Shown piece after piece: positions 1-10,499 of a stretch of 64,000 nt of DNA. The position numbers and the translations under genes are program-made. The notes beneath the pieces were generated by a model, which searched no databases, was not told the origin of the DNA, and saw only the letters and a list, made by a program, of their open reading frames with translations. Each line of letters starts with the position of its first letter. The stretch's first letter is position 1. Source of the DNA: Elephas maximus indicus (Eukaryota; Chordata; Mammalia; Proboscidea; Elephantidae); NCBI RefSeq assembly GCF_024166365.1, contig NC_064819.1:206795293-206859292 (forward strand), given 5' to 3'.

Positions 1-388
1 ATAATACCAGTTATTGCAGTGATTAAACGAGACAATGCAGATACTGTGCCTGTCAGATGCATTTAACGTCATAGGCCCTCAATGAATGAAAAAAAAAAAA
101 GTTCTGTTGTGGGCAAAGACAAAAAATCATTGGGATGCAGACTGTGGCTTTCAAGCAGAGCAAAGCTGGGTTTATTAGCTTAATAATCCTACATCAGACA
201 ACTAGTTTTCCAAGAAAAGACACGGGGTCACAAGGATCAAACTACCCAGGGGACTTTCCCGGCCCTTGCTATGTGCCATCTGAAGCAGCTGGTTTTAAGT
301 CGAAAAGGACACATTGAAATATGGCCACAAGGGGTCAGTAGTGTGCTGTGGGTCTACAAAGAGGCAAAAAGTTCTGAGTCCCCTCTAA

Positions 389-519
389 CCCCACTGCAGT
401 GAGTTGATTCCAACTCACAGCAGTCATACAGCACAGAGTAGAACTGCCTCAAAGAGTTTCCAAGGAGCGCCTGGTTAGCAGCCGTAGCTCTTAACCACTG
501 TGCCACCAGGGTTTCCATA
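389..519 (-). repeat. AfroSINE-type SINE
   Basis: tRNA-derived SINE head and body in reverse, with the head at the high-coordinate end (complement of CCTGGTGGCACAGTGGTTAA). It is flanked by a 12-bp target-site duplication AGTCCCCTCTAA at 377-388 and 520-531, which fixes both ends. Confidence 0.9.
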
Positions 520-565
520 AGTCCCCTCTAAGCATCTTTAATCCACAAACTTCTTATTCCAAATT

Positions 566-914
566 GTCGTCGTTGTTGTTAGCTGCCGTGGGGTCAGTCT
601 CTAACTCACTAGACCCCACGCACAACAGAAAGAAGCACTGCCCAGTCCTGTGCCCTCCCCGTGATTGTTGTGGGTCAGGCCATTGAGATCCATAGGGTTT
701 TCATAGGCTGATTTTCAGAAGTAGATCACCAGGCCTTCCTTCCTAGACTGTCTGAGTCTGGAAGCACCTCTGAAACCCGTTCAACATCATAACAACATGC
801 AAGCCTCCCCTGACAGACAGGCGGTGGCCGAGCAGGAGGGGCACTGCCTGGGAATTGAACCAGAGTCTCTTGCATGGAAGGCGAGAATTCGACCACTGAA
901 CCACCACTGCCCAC
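566..914 (-). repeat. SINE with tRNA-Gly-like head
   Basis: On the minus strand it begins with a tRNA-Gly-like promoter: box A-like GTGGTTCAGTGG, then GAATTCTCGCC, and box B GGTTCAATTCC. The body is afrotherian-type and the tail carries TTG/CAA repeats at the low-coordinate end. Probable short imperfect duplication TTCTT..AAATT at both sides. A second copy with this head is at 37028-37412. Confidence 0.8.
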
Positions 915-1090
915 ATTCTTCTAAATTAGGAGTGTGTTATCCCTTTTCATACCTTCAGATAAATTGACAGGTTAGCTTCAGGAAAATACGTTTGCAGCTT
1001 ATAAAATGGAATAAGTGCTATTCTTTTCTTCAAAAAAGATACCATGGTTCTGATGGATTTCATGAAATGGGTATTCTTCTCAAACCTCTA

Positions 1091-1260
1091 AGAGTCCCTG
1101 GGTGGTACAAATGGTTAGGCACTCAACTGAACTCACCCAGAGGTGCCTCAGAAGATAGGCCTGGTGATCTGCTTCTGAAAGTTCGCAGCCTTGAGAACCC
1201 TGTGGAACAATTCTGCTCTGCACACATGGGGCAGCTGTGAGTTGACTATGGCAACAACGT
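1091..1260 (+). repeat. AfroSINE-type SINE (long-body subtype)
   Basis: Begins GAGTCCCTGGGTGGTACAAA and continues through the CACCCAGAGG body to the GAGTTGACTATGGCAACAAC tail. This subtype differs from the GGTGGCGTAGTGG subtype at 29321. Confidence 0.85.
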
Positions 1261-1339
1261 CGAACCTATGTTTTGGTGAAGAATGTTGGCATGTACATCA
1301 CATTTAGATCACACATTTTCAAAGGTAACACACTCAGGA

Positions 1340-3480
1340 TTTTGTTGATCCTTTTGAAGGACCAAATTTTGGTTTTGTTGATTCTTTCTGTTGTTTTTCT
1401 ATTTTCTGTTTCATTTATTTCTGCTCTGATCTTTATTATTTCCTTTGTTCTGGTGGCTGGGGCTTCTTTTGCTGTTCTCTTTCTATTTGTTCAAGATCTG
1501 TAGCTGTTTTGATTTTGTGCATTTCTTCTTTTTTGATGCATGCATCCATTGCTACAAATTGACCTCTGAGCACTGCCTTTGCTGTGTTCCCCAGGTTTGG
1601 GTATGATGTGTTTTCATTCTAGGAATTTTTAAATTCCATCTTTGATTTCTTCTATTACCCAGTGGTTTCTAAGCAGTTTGTTATTCAGTTTCCATGTATT
1701 GATTTTTTTCCTTGCCCTTCCTGTTGTTAATTTCTACTTTGATGGTGTTGTGATCAGAGAGGATACCTTGTATTATCTCAGTGTTCTGGATTTTGTTGAG
1801 GGTTGCTTTGTGGCCGAGGATGTGGTCTATTATGGAGAACGTTCCACGTGCATTGGAAAAGAATGTGTACTTTACAGCTGTTGAGTGAAGTGTTCCATAT
1901 ACGTCTAAGAGGTCAAATTGGCTGATTGTGGACTTAAATCTTCTTTATCTTTGTTGAGTTTCTCTCCAGATGTGCTGTCCTTTACTGAGAGTGGTGTGTT
2001 GAAGTCTCCTACTTTTATTGTGGAACTGTCAATTTCTCTTTTCAGTGCTGTTAGAGTTTGTTTTATGGATTTTGGAGCACTGTCATTGGGTGCATAGATA
2101 TTTATTGTGGTTATGTCTTCATGATGGATTGTCCCTTTAGTCATTATATTATGCCCTTCTTTGTCTTTTATAGTGGATTTTGTTTTAAAGTCTATTTTAT
2201 CTGAGATAAGTCTTGCCATTCCTGCTCTTTTTTGGTAGCTGTTTGCTTGATGTATTTTTTTCCATCCTTTGATTTTTTAAAATAAATTTATGTCTTTGTT
2301 TCTAAGGTGTGTCTTTTGTAGATGGCATATTGATGAGTCCTTATTTTTTCTCTTTAATCCATTCTGTCACTCTTTGTCTCTTTATGGGTGCGTTTAGGCC
2401 ATTTACGTTCAATGTAATTATTGATAGGTGTGAGTTTATTGCTGTCATTTTGTAGTGCTTTTTTTTTGTGGTGCTGACGTTTTCTTTGTTCCTCTTATTC
2501 TCCTGTGCTGAATTCCTTTTGTTTGTGGATTTTTTTCCCCATCTCTTTTGTTTTTATAAATTTTGTATTTACTGAGACTTTATGTTTTTCTTCTTGGTTT
2601 CGATGAGTAGGTTTGTTAACTTTCTTTGTGGTTACCTTGAAATTTACCCTTATCTTCCTAAGTTTGAACCAGTCTTTTATTACTTGGTATTGTCTTGACT
2701 TCCTCTCCATTTGAAAGTTCTACACTTACATCTTTTATTCCCTTTTTTATTGTTCTGATGTTGTTGTCATTTATAGTTTAACCTCTCTGGCTATCTGTTG
2801 TATATCTTTTAGTTTTGTTTTATCCTTGAGAGTTCATTACTTAGGTTGGTATCTGGGTGATGTGGTCTTGCATCCTACATTCAGGTTGTTGTCTGATATT
2901 GTTGATTGTCTAAATGAAGGACTCCCTTTAAGAATTCTTGAAAGTTTTTACATCTTCCCTTAACTTCTGTTTATCTGGAACTGTCCTAATTTCACTATCA
3001 TATTTGAGTGAGGGTTTTGCAGGATGTATTATTCTTGGTTGACAATTTTTTTCTTTCAAGGTTTTATTTATATGTGTCATCCCATTGCCTTCTTGCCTGC
3101 ATGGTTTCTGCTGAGTAATCAGAGCTTAGTGACTTTTCATTTTTCTTGAGCTGCTCTCAGGATTCTTTCTTTGTCTTTGGTTTTAGCGAGTGTGATTATG
3201 ATATGTCTTGGTGGTTTTCTTTTCATATAGGGGTCTATCCTATATGGGGTTTGTTGAACTTCTTGGATGGTCAACTTTTCATCTTTCATGATATTAAGGA
3301 AATTTTCTGTCAGCAACTTTTCAGTGATCCTCTCTGTGTCCTCTATTTTCTCTCCCTGTTCTGGAACTCTGATCACTTGCACATTTTTTGCTTTTGATTT
3401 GTGTCCCACATCGTTCTCAGGATTTCTTCATTTTTCTCTGTTCTTTTCTGTTTTTCTGAAAGGATAATTCAAGAGCACTC
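1340..3480 (-). mobile_element. L1 LINE fragment: ORF1 to ORF2 endonuclease
   Basis: Minus-strand L1, truncated at both ends. The stretch 3409-3137 encodes an ORF1p segment (RNA-binding domain: ENFLNIMKDEKLTIQEVQ, then KPPRHIIITLAKTKDKERIL). The stretch 2219-1905 encodes part of the ORF2 APE-type endonuclease with INIYAPN and VGDFNTPLS motifs. The reverse transcriptase is missing and frames are broken, so it is inactive. Several apparent plus-strand frames here are its complement. Confidence 0.88.
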
Positions 3481-3508
3481 ATTTCTTGACACCACAATAT
3501 AAATAATA

Positions 3509-3705
3509 TTTTCCTGAGTGGTGCAAACCATTAACGCATTTGGCTGCTAACTGAGAAGCTGGACATTTGAGTCCACCCAGAGGCACCTTGGAAAAAGGGC
3601 CTAGTGTTCTACTTCTGAGAAATCAGCCACTGAAAACTCTGTGGAGCACAGTCCTGGTCTGATGCACGTGAGGTTGCCATGAGTTGGGTTTGATGGTAAT
3701 TAGTG
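3509..3705 (+). repeat. AfroSINE-type SINE
   Basis: Head CCTGAGTGGTGCAAACCATT, body CCACCCAGAGGCACCTTGG, and tail ending in GTGGTGG-type simple sequence. It lies at the 5' side of the L1 fragment. Confidence 0.82.
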
Positions 3706-3719
3706 GTGGTAGCGGTGAC

Positions 3720-4935
3720 AGAAAGTGGAATTTGAACCAAATGTGTTATTACCCAAGAAACAGGACTGTCCAAGAATGTCTGTGGATGCTCATTGTCATG
3801 GATTACCAGGAGGGGTTAGCTGGATCCTGGGGTGGCTCCCTCTTCTTCCAGTTTGAGATACATGGCACCAGTTACTTTCTCTCTCATCCCTCCACCCCCA
3901 CAGTGGTACTGTGACATCTCAAGGCTGTCTCTAGTTCTCCAAATGCAGGACAGCTGGTATTGTTTGTAACAGTTGATGCCCAAAACCCAGGGTTCCCAGT
4001 GACAAGCAGCCTGTATCTTCCCTACTGATGAGGCCATTTTCTCACACTTAAAGAAGACCCATTGGGGGAAAGGGGAGGTTCCTCCACTGTATTGGAACTC
4101 ACAAGTCCAGGTGACAACCTGGCCCTGGCACACCTCTCCATGCGTTGAAGAAGAGATGGGGAAACAACTTGCATCTCTCAGTTTGATGGCCCTAGTTTTC
4201 CCTAAATCCATTCCTTAACCCATGCTGTGTGATATTGTGGAACTCATCCTAACCCCTTTTACAGAGCGGCAGCTGAGAGAGTACCTTTTACATGCAACAC
4301 TGGTATTTCATGATATAGTCACGTCTCCATATTTTTTTGATTTGTTAATGTGTAGTTCCCTGTTCACTCTTATTTGCTTTGAAGGGCCCAGATTACATTG
4401 TAGAAATGAAACTCTGTTTGAATATCCTGTGAACATCCATTATTCTTATTATTAGTCTAAATGAGAAAGGATTCCTGTATGTACTCTTAACCCAGTAAGA
4501 TTCAGAGGATCCTGCATCTCAGATTAGAAGCCCTCCTGACATCACTTCAGTTCCATCATTGGCTCTAATGACAGTGCTTTGTTGTTCTACTATTATTATT
4601 GAAGAGACATTGTGGGGGTTCAGGAACACCTGTAATGGAAGAAGTAGGAATATATTCTACATCCAGACCTCAAATGAAACTAAATGGAAATATCTCTGAA
4701 AACTACTGGTAAGACAGCAGCAGAAATGATATGTATGCATAGACATGCTTCAGCATTAAAACACAGATTCCTATACATAAATCACATAACAATACCATAT
4801 GGCCACTAACCATTGTATTAGAAGGTAAATATTTTCTCTTCAGATGATATTCTAAGAGTCATTTGCTCAGTTTTCAAAGTTGAATTTCACCTATTTTGAA
4901 ACATTTCATTGTGATTTAAAGACCATTACTAAAAT
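3720..4935 (+). other. Unassigned unique sequence
   Basis: No recognised gene or repeat. A 131-codon minus-strand frame at 4211-3816 (six cysteines, no family recognised) is the only long open stretch; codon pattern and context give no support for coding. Confidence 0.4.
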
Positions 4936-4940
4936 CAAAA

Positions 4941-5240
4941 GGAGCCCTAGTGACACAGTGGTTAAGTGACTGGCTGCCAACTGAAAGGTTGGTGTGTTCA
5001 AACCCACTAGCTGCTCTGTGGGAGAAAGAGGTGGCAGTCTGCTTCTGTAAAGATTAAACCAAACCCATTGTTGTTGAGTCGATTCTGATTCATAGAGACC
5101 CTATAGGACAGGGTAGTACTGCTCCATAGGGTTTCCAAGGAACAGATAGTGGATTCCTACTGCTGACACTTTGGTTAGAAGCCAAACTCTTTACCACTGT
5201 GCCACCAGAAAAAACCCTATGAATCAACAGCAACGTGTTT
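4941..5240 (+). repeat. AfroSINE split by a second AfroSINE
   Basis: A plus-strand SINE (head at 4941, GGAGCCCTAGTGACACAGTGG) runs to about 5053. It is interrupted by a minus-strand SINE and resumes with AAACCCTATGAATCAACAGC from about 5213 to 5240. The inner element is listed separately. Confidence 0.8.
5055..5208 (-). repeat. AfroSINE-type SINE nested in another SINE
   Basis: A complete reverse SINE from its AAACCAAACCCATTG tail complement to the CACTGTGCCACCAG head complement, inserted in the plus-strand SINE around it. It is therefore younger than its host. Confidence 0.85.
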
Positions 5241-5344
5241 TTTTGTTTGTTTGTTTTACTTAAAAGCAAATCAACAAAACAAAACAAACCCTGGACAACT
5301 GCTATTTGCCTCTCCAGACTGCTCTTCCTAGCTGATATGACACT

Positions 5345-5400
5345 CAAAACCAAAAAAAACCAAACCCAGTGCCATCAAGTCAATTCCAACTCATACATAT
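5345..5400 (-). repeat. AfroSINE tail fragment
   Basis: Only the 3' part is present (complement of GACTTGATGGCACTGGGTTT). Confidence 0.65.
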
Positions 5401-5439
5401 CACACTCACCAAGACGGTTTTCATAATGGGAGAAATGTT

Positions 5440-5575
5440 TCCTTTGCTTTCTCCCTCCTTCTCTCTGCCCTTCCCCCCTCCCTCCCCCTGCTGTCTCTCT
5501 CTTTTATTTTCTTTCTTTCTCTTTCTCTCTCTCCCTTCATCCCTCCCAACCTCTTTTTTTTTTTAGTGAAAAATA
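5440..5575. repeat. Polypyrimidine low-complexity tract
   Basis: About 130 bp of almost pure C/T on the plus strand, mostly TTTCT/CCCTC motifs, ending in a run of T. Confidence 0.85.
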
Positions 5576-6014
5576 TACAAAGTTTGGTTTAAGAGCACCC
5601 TGCCAGTAATCCTGTGGTTACCCCGAGACGCTGTTTTCCTTTCACTGAGGGCTTGTTTTAAGCACTTGGAAAGAAGAATCAGTCTCTGTCTCTCTTTTTT
5701 CCCTTTTGTCTTGGGAATGAAGTGTTCAGAGAGAATGATCTCCTCATAAATGTCTGATGAAAACGGGCTTGCCACCTCCTGATATGAAAAGCCTTTGCTA
5801 TCATCTGTATTCTAGGTTGGTGATAAAATCATCATATAAAATTGGTTAATTATTCTGGTGTTCAACTGTTCATTATGTAGGAAAAGTGGGGTTTGGGGGA
5901 AGGTCGGAAATGAAGAAACTGGTGGTAAGGGAAGACTCAATCTATAGCTTTTACTACCAGTAAAATCTGAAGCCTTGCAAAACCTCAATGTGGCCCAATT
6001 ATATATAAACATGT

Positions 6015-6475
6015 TCATTTTTCTTGCATCATCAATGTTTAAAAGGCACTTGGTGGGTCATGTCCAGACACCTATGTTTTGAAGCATGTGGGAAAGCAGC
6101 TGTGATCACATTTGTGGTATTCCACTGAATAATATCCTTCAAATCCAAGATGTGTAATTTCAGTTTTGTAATGTTTATACACGTTTGCTTCCAGAGTACC
6201 TAAAAAAATTAAAGTGAGCTAAAGTTGTGGAAAAAGGAGACAGCTCAATTCTCTCAATCTTTTAAAAACCACCTCTTTGCACCTAAAACAATACTTTCTG
6301 CATAGTAGTTCTTTCCCTCCAGTTCTTGAATATTTTCAAAATCACCCAGAGATCTTAAGTGACTTCTCTTTACACCAAGCAGACACATAATTTGCAGCTA
6401 TTACCAACTCTAAACTAAAAACCTCTACATGAACTTATGTGTGGAATATGGTAAAAGATTATTATCCTTCAAAAA
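6015..6475 (+). repeat. Diverged tandem duplication, copy 1
   Basis: Shares ordered blocks with 6545-7010: TGCATCAT...CACTTG, then CATTCCACT.AATAA, then GATCTTAA...CCAACTCTAA, then TGTGGAATAT. The period is about 535 bp. It is unlike the known repeats in the window and has no coding frame. Confidence 0.65.
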
Positions 6476-6544
6476 TGAACAAAGGAAAATTTAGGTAATG
6501 AAATCTAAGAAAGAGAAGGCATTTAACATGGTGTGGCAGGAAAA

Positions 6545-7010
6545 AAGTTACTTTTCCTGCATCATTGATATTTATAGGTCACTTGATGAGCCATTTTGAG
6601 AGACCTCTATTTGCAGCATGCAAAGTCAACTGCTGGGTCACATTTACAGCATTCCACTCAATAACATGCTTCGGAGTCAAGGTTCAGAATTTCAGATTTG
6701 CAGTTTTATAGGCATACTTACCTCCAGATAGCAGAAAAAAAAATTCATAAGATAAAATTAGGAGGACGTAGACATATTATCCTAATGCACATTTTTGGGT
6801 TCTTTTTAACTTTTTTTAAGGTTAAAGTATTACTATTAGCATAACAGCTCTTCATCATATTGCTGTAATTTGAATCATTTTAAGATCTTAAACTACTCCT
6901 CTTCATACCAATCAAAGTCATACTTTGTAGCCTCTTACCCCACCTACTCTAAGGTACAAAAACCCAACCTCCCCCAAAAATTAAAAACAACTTTTTAATG
7001 TGGAATATTA
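6545..7010 (+). repeat. Diverged tandem duplication, copy 2
   Basis: Second copy of the 6015-6475 block, same orientation and order. Divergence is clearly high, so the duplication is old. Confidence 0.65.
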
Positions 7011-7182
7011 TTGAATTTTATGCTGAATCTTGTTGAATTCTCGAGCCACTGGTAACATACCATGTTGGTTAGAACATGGACCGCAGAGTCTGATCAACCT
7101 CTGTTTAAACAGCAGCTCAGCTAGAAATACTTAGACTTGACCTTACTGAATTTGCTTTATTATTTTATGAAATATGTGTATA

Positions 7183-7569
7183 TATATCCATTCCTCATTT
7201 ATCAACGTGGTTAGGTTCCAAAGACCAGGTCATAAAGTGAAAATTAGCATTATGAAAAAAGTGAGGATGATCACATCAGATCACAAAATAAAGGATGACT
7301 ACATCAGTGCACAACTGCCAAATTATGTCATTATATAACTGCCAAATTACATCATTACATAACTGCTGAATCACTGAGAATCATGGCCCACCCATGATAC
7401 ATAACCTTAACCATCACAGCCAGTGTTACTCTTGCCTCACACCTCTGTGTTCATTACTGCCAGACATACATCATTAATGCAAAAAATAGTAAGATAGTAG
7501 ATTTTTTACGATTGTCATAAAAGCCAAATATTGGATAACAAGATGTTCGATAAGTGAAGGGTAAGTGTA
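7183..7569 (+). mobile_element. Chimeric TIR element carrying an ERV-L LTR 5' segment (copy A)
   Basis: Its left end, TATATCCATTCCTCATTTATC, is an imperfect inverted repeat of its right end, complement TACACTTACCCTTCACTTATC. TA flanks suggest a Tc1/mariner-type non-autonomous transposon. Between the arms, about 7240-7418 matches in reverse the first ~180 bp of the ERV-L-type LTR, starting exactly at its TGTGATGGTTAAGG terminus. Copy B at 9780-10098 shares both internal junctions. No protein is encoded. Confidence 0.6.
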
Positions 7570-8192
<623 letters not shown>

Positions 8193-8242
8193 GGCCACTC
8201 CTTGTCAACTTGGTACCTCTACACATGTCATTGAATCATATA

Positions 8243-8414
8243 CCAAACCAAAAAACCAAACCCATTGCCATCGAGTCGATTCTGGCTCATAGCGAGCCTA
8301 TAGAACAGAGTAGAACTGCCCCATATGGTTTCCAAGGAGCGCCTGGTGGATTCATACTGCCAACATTTTGATTTGCAGCCGTGGCTCTTAACCTCTATGC
8401 CACCAGGGTTTCCT
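8243..8414 (-). repeat. AfroSINE-type SINE
   Basis: Full-length reverse SINE. Similar flanks (A.TCATATA before, AAACCATATA after) suggest a target-site duplication. It interrupts the proviral 3' non-coding segment. Confidence 0.87.
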
Positions 8415-8501
8415 TAAACCATATATAATCTCTAAATAAAGAAAATTATAAAGTCATAGCTGTACCTAATGTGATTCAACCAAAATGAATGAAAATGCAC
8501 T

Positions 8502-8617
8502 GTTGTTGTTGTTAGGTGCCTTCAAGTCAGTTCTGATTCATAGCGACCCTATGTACAACAAAAAGAAATACTTCCCGGTCCTGTGTCATCCTCACAATCA
8601 TTGTTATGCTTGAGACC
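8502..8617 (-). repeat. Truncated SINE, same body as the tRNA-Gly SINE
   Basis: Matches the 3' half of the 566-914 element. The duplication ATGCACT at 8495-8501 and 8618-8624 marks a 5'-truncated insertion. Confidence 0.82.
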
Positions 8618-8770
8618 ATGCACTAGCCCCGTTTATATCTTATATTTTATAATAAGGAATGAAATAAAAGAAGAGAAAAAAAAAACAGAGATATTTGCTC
8701 TCTCTGTATATGTGCACTCATACACATGGAACAAAATGAGGAAGAAATGCTAAAACCAATTGTAGTCCAC

Positions 8771-9308
8771 TGTCTTAGGCCATCTGGTGCTGCTATAACA
8801 GAAATACCACAAGTGGATGGCTTTAACAGAGAGCAATTTATTTCCTCATGGTCTAGTAGGCTAGAAGTCCGAATTCAAGGCATCAGCTCCAGGGGAAGCG
8901 TTCTCTCTCTGTTGGCTCTGGAGGAGTGTCCTTGTCATCTGTCTTCCCATGGACTAGGAGCTTCTCCATGCAGGAACCCTGGGTCCAAAGGAAGTACTCT
9001 GCTCCCTGCACTGCTTTCTTGGTGGTATGAGGTCCCCCAACTCTCTGCTTGCTTCCCTTTCCTTTTATCTCTTGTAAGGTAAAAGGTGGTGCAGGCCATA
9101 CCCTAAGGAAACTCCCTCTTCGTTGGATCAGGGATGTGACCTGAGCAGGAGCGTTACATCCCACCCTAATCCTCTTTACTCACAGGCAGAGATTATGATT
9201 TACAACACATAGGAAAATCACAAAGTGGAGGACAACCACACAATACGGAGAATTATGGCCTAACCAAGTTGACACATATTTTTGGGGAACACAATTCAAT
9301 CTATGATA
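8771..9308 (-). mobile_element. ERVL-MaLR (MLT1-like) solo LTR
   Basis: Reverse LTR running from TGTCTTAGGCCATCTGGTGC to ACACAATTCAATCTATGATA. Flanks TCCAC/TCCAT fit a 5-bp target duplication with one change. It separates two copies of the provirus 3' non-coding segment (8193-8770 and 9309-9540). Confidence 0.82.
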
Positions 9309-9780
9309 TCCATCCCTTGTTAACTTGACACCCTTACACATCTCCCTAAACCATATATAATCTCTAAATAAAGTCCATTATAAGGTCATATTTGCACCTA
9401 ACATGATATAACTAACATGCATACAACTGAAAATGCACTAGCCTAGCCCTGTTTACATTTTATATTTTATAAGTGAAGAAAACAAAAATATTCGATGCAC
9501 CCATAGAGGAAAGAAATATAACAATTACAGTCCTCATTTCTGCAACTGGTCACGGGGTTTTAGCTGGTATTTAGAACTACCTTCTTTCACCACTCATTCC
9601 ATATTTCCTTTGCCCTCAACAAATACTTCAGCTAGTAGTGGTTCTTTGCCTGGTGGGGTGACCCAAACCTTCATTTCTGAAGGGTCTGGGCCAGTAGTAG
9701 TCATGTCAGAATTCAGTTGCTGTTGTTTTCCATTGACTTAAGCACAAGGCATGCTAGTACTATTGATTATCTCATCTGAT
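9309..9780 (-). repeat. Second copy of the provirus 3' non-coding segment
   Basis: The part up to about 9540 repeats 8193-8770 once its two SINEs are subtracted: CCTTGT.AACTTG, then AAACCATATATAATCTCTAA, then CTGAAAATGCACT, then AAATATAAC. The rest, up to the TIR element, is unassigned internal provirus sequence. Confidence 0.6.
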
Positions 9781-10098
9781 CTTTTGCATTTACAACAATA
9801 GTAAAAAATCTACTATCCAACTATTTTACACATTAGCGATGTACGTCTGGCAGTAATGAATGCCGAGGTGTGAGATGAGAGTAACGCTGGCTGTGATGGT
9901 TAAGGTTGAATGTCAGTGTGTCTGGGCCATAATTCTCAGTGGTTTGGCAGTTATGTTATTTGACAGTTATGCACTGATGTAGTCATCCTCCATTTCGTGA
10001 TCTGATGTGGTCATCCTCCATTTTCTCATAACACTGATATTCACATAAAGATCTGGTCTTTGGAACCTAACCCTGTCAATTAGTGAGGAGTGGGTGTA
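9780..10098 (-). mobile_element. Chimeric TIR element, copy B (truncated)
   Basis: Inverted relative to copy A. The outer end, complement TACACCCACTCCTCACTAAT, is a closer match to copy A's opposite TIR than copy A's own left end. It carries the same LTR segment with the same junctions but loses homology after about 9780, so its second TIR is missing. It lies between the dUTPase and the 3' end of the provirus. Confidence 0.55.
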
Positions 10099-10138
10099 CT
10101 AGAAGATGTCCTAAGGGATCTCCTATATTTCAGACATA

Positions 10139-10459
10139 CTATTCTGTGCTTGCATTATGTAATATCAATACAATTTTCCCTTGGTAATCAGGATCAATCA
10201 CACCAGCCAATATAATGACTCCCTTCTTTGCCTGTTGATCCAGAGGCATGAAGAGCCCAAAGTGACAATTTAACTTCTGGTAAAATGGAATCAGTGTTGT
10301 GTCTCCTGGTGGAAGCATTCTTCCCACTGGAACTAAGACCTGTAGATCTGCAGAGGATAGGGTCATGGGGACGGGGAGCAAGAATTTTCTGAGTGAGTCA
10401 CTAGAGGTAATAGTGAGTGGTGATACTCTCATTTCCATGCCCTTGATTCCTGGACCCAT
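10139..10459 (-). pseudogene. ERV-L-type dUTPase domain remnant
   Basis: 106 codons open. Seen motifs include GRMLPPGDTTLIP and ILAGVIDPDYQGKI, the latter matching the family's catalytic motif III (Asp and Tyr that hold the deoxyuridine ring). ERV-L elements are known to carry a dUTPase after integrase, and its position here fits. No proper start is visible; it would be part of a pol polyprotein that is broken upstream. Confidence 0.82.
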
Positions 10460-10499
10460 GAATCCTAGCTATGGGAGAAACAGTGTCATATATTGGATA

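Noticed and set aside
566..640. tRNA-Gly gene candidates at the SINE heads (near 914-840 minus and 37028-37100 plus)
   Set aside because: Box A and B are present but the sequences are SINE heads with mismatched stems, not functional tRNA genes.
3816..4211. 131-codon minus-strand frame with several cysteines
   Set aside because: No family motif, no flanking gene signals and low-complexity ends; not called as a gene.
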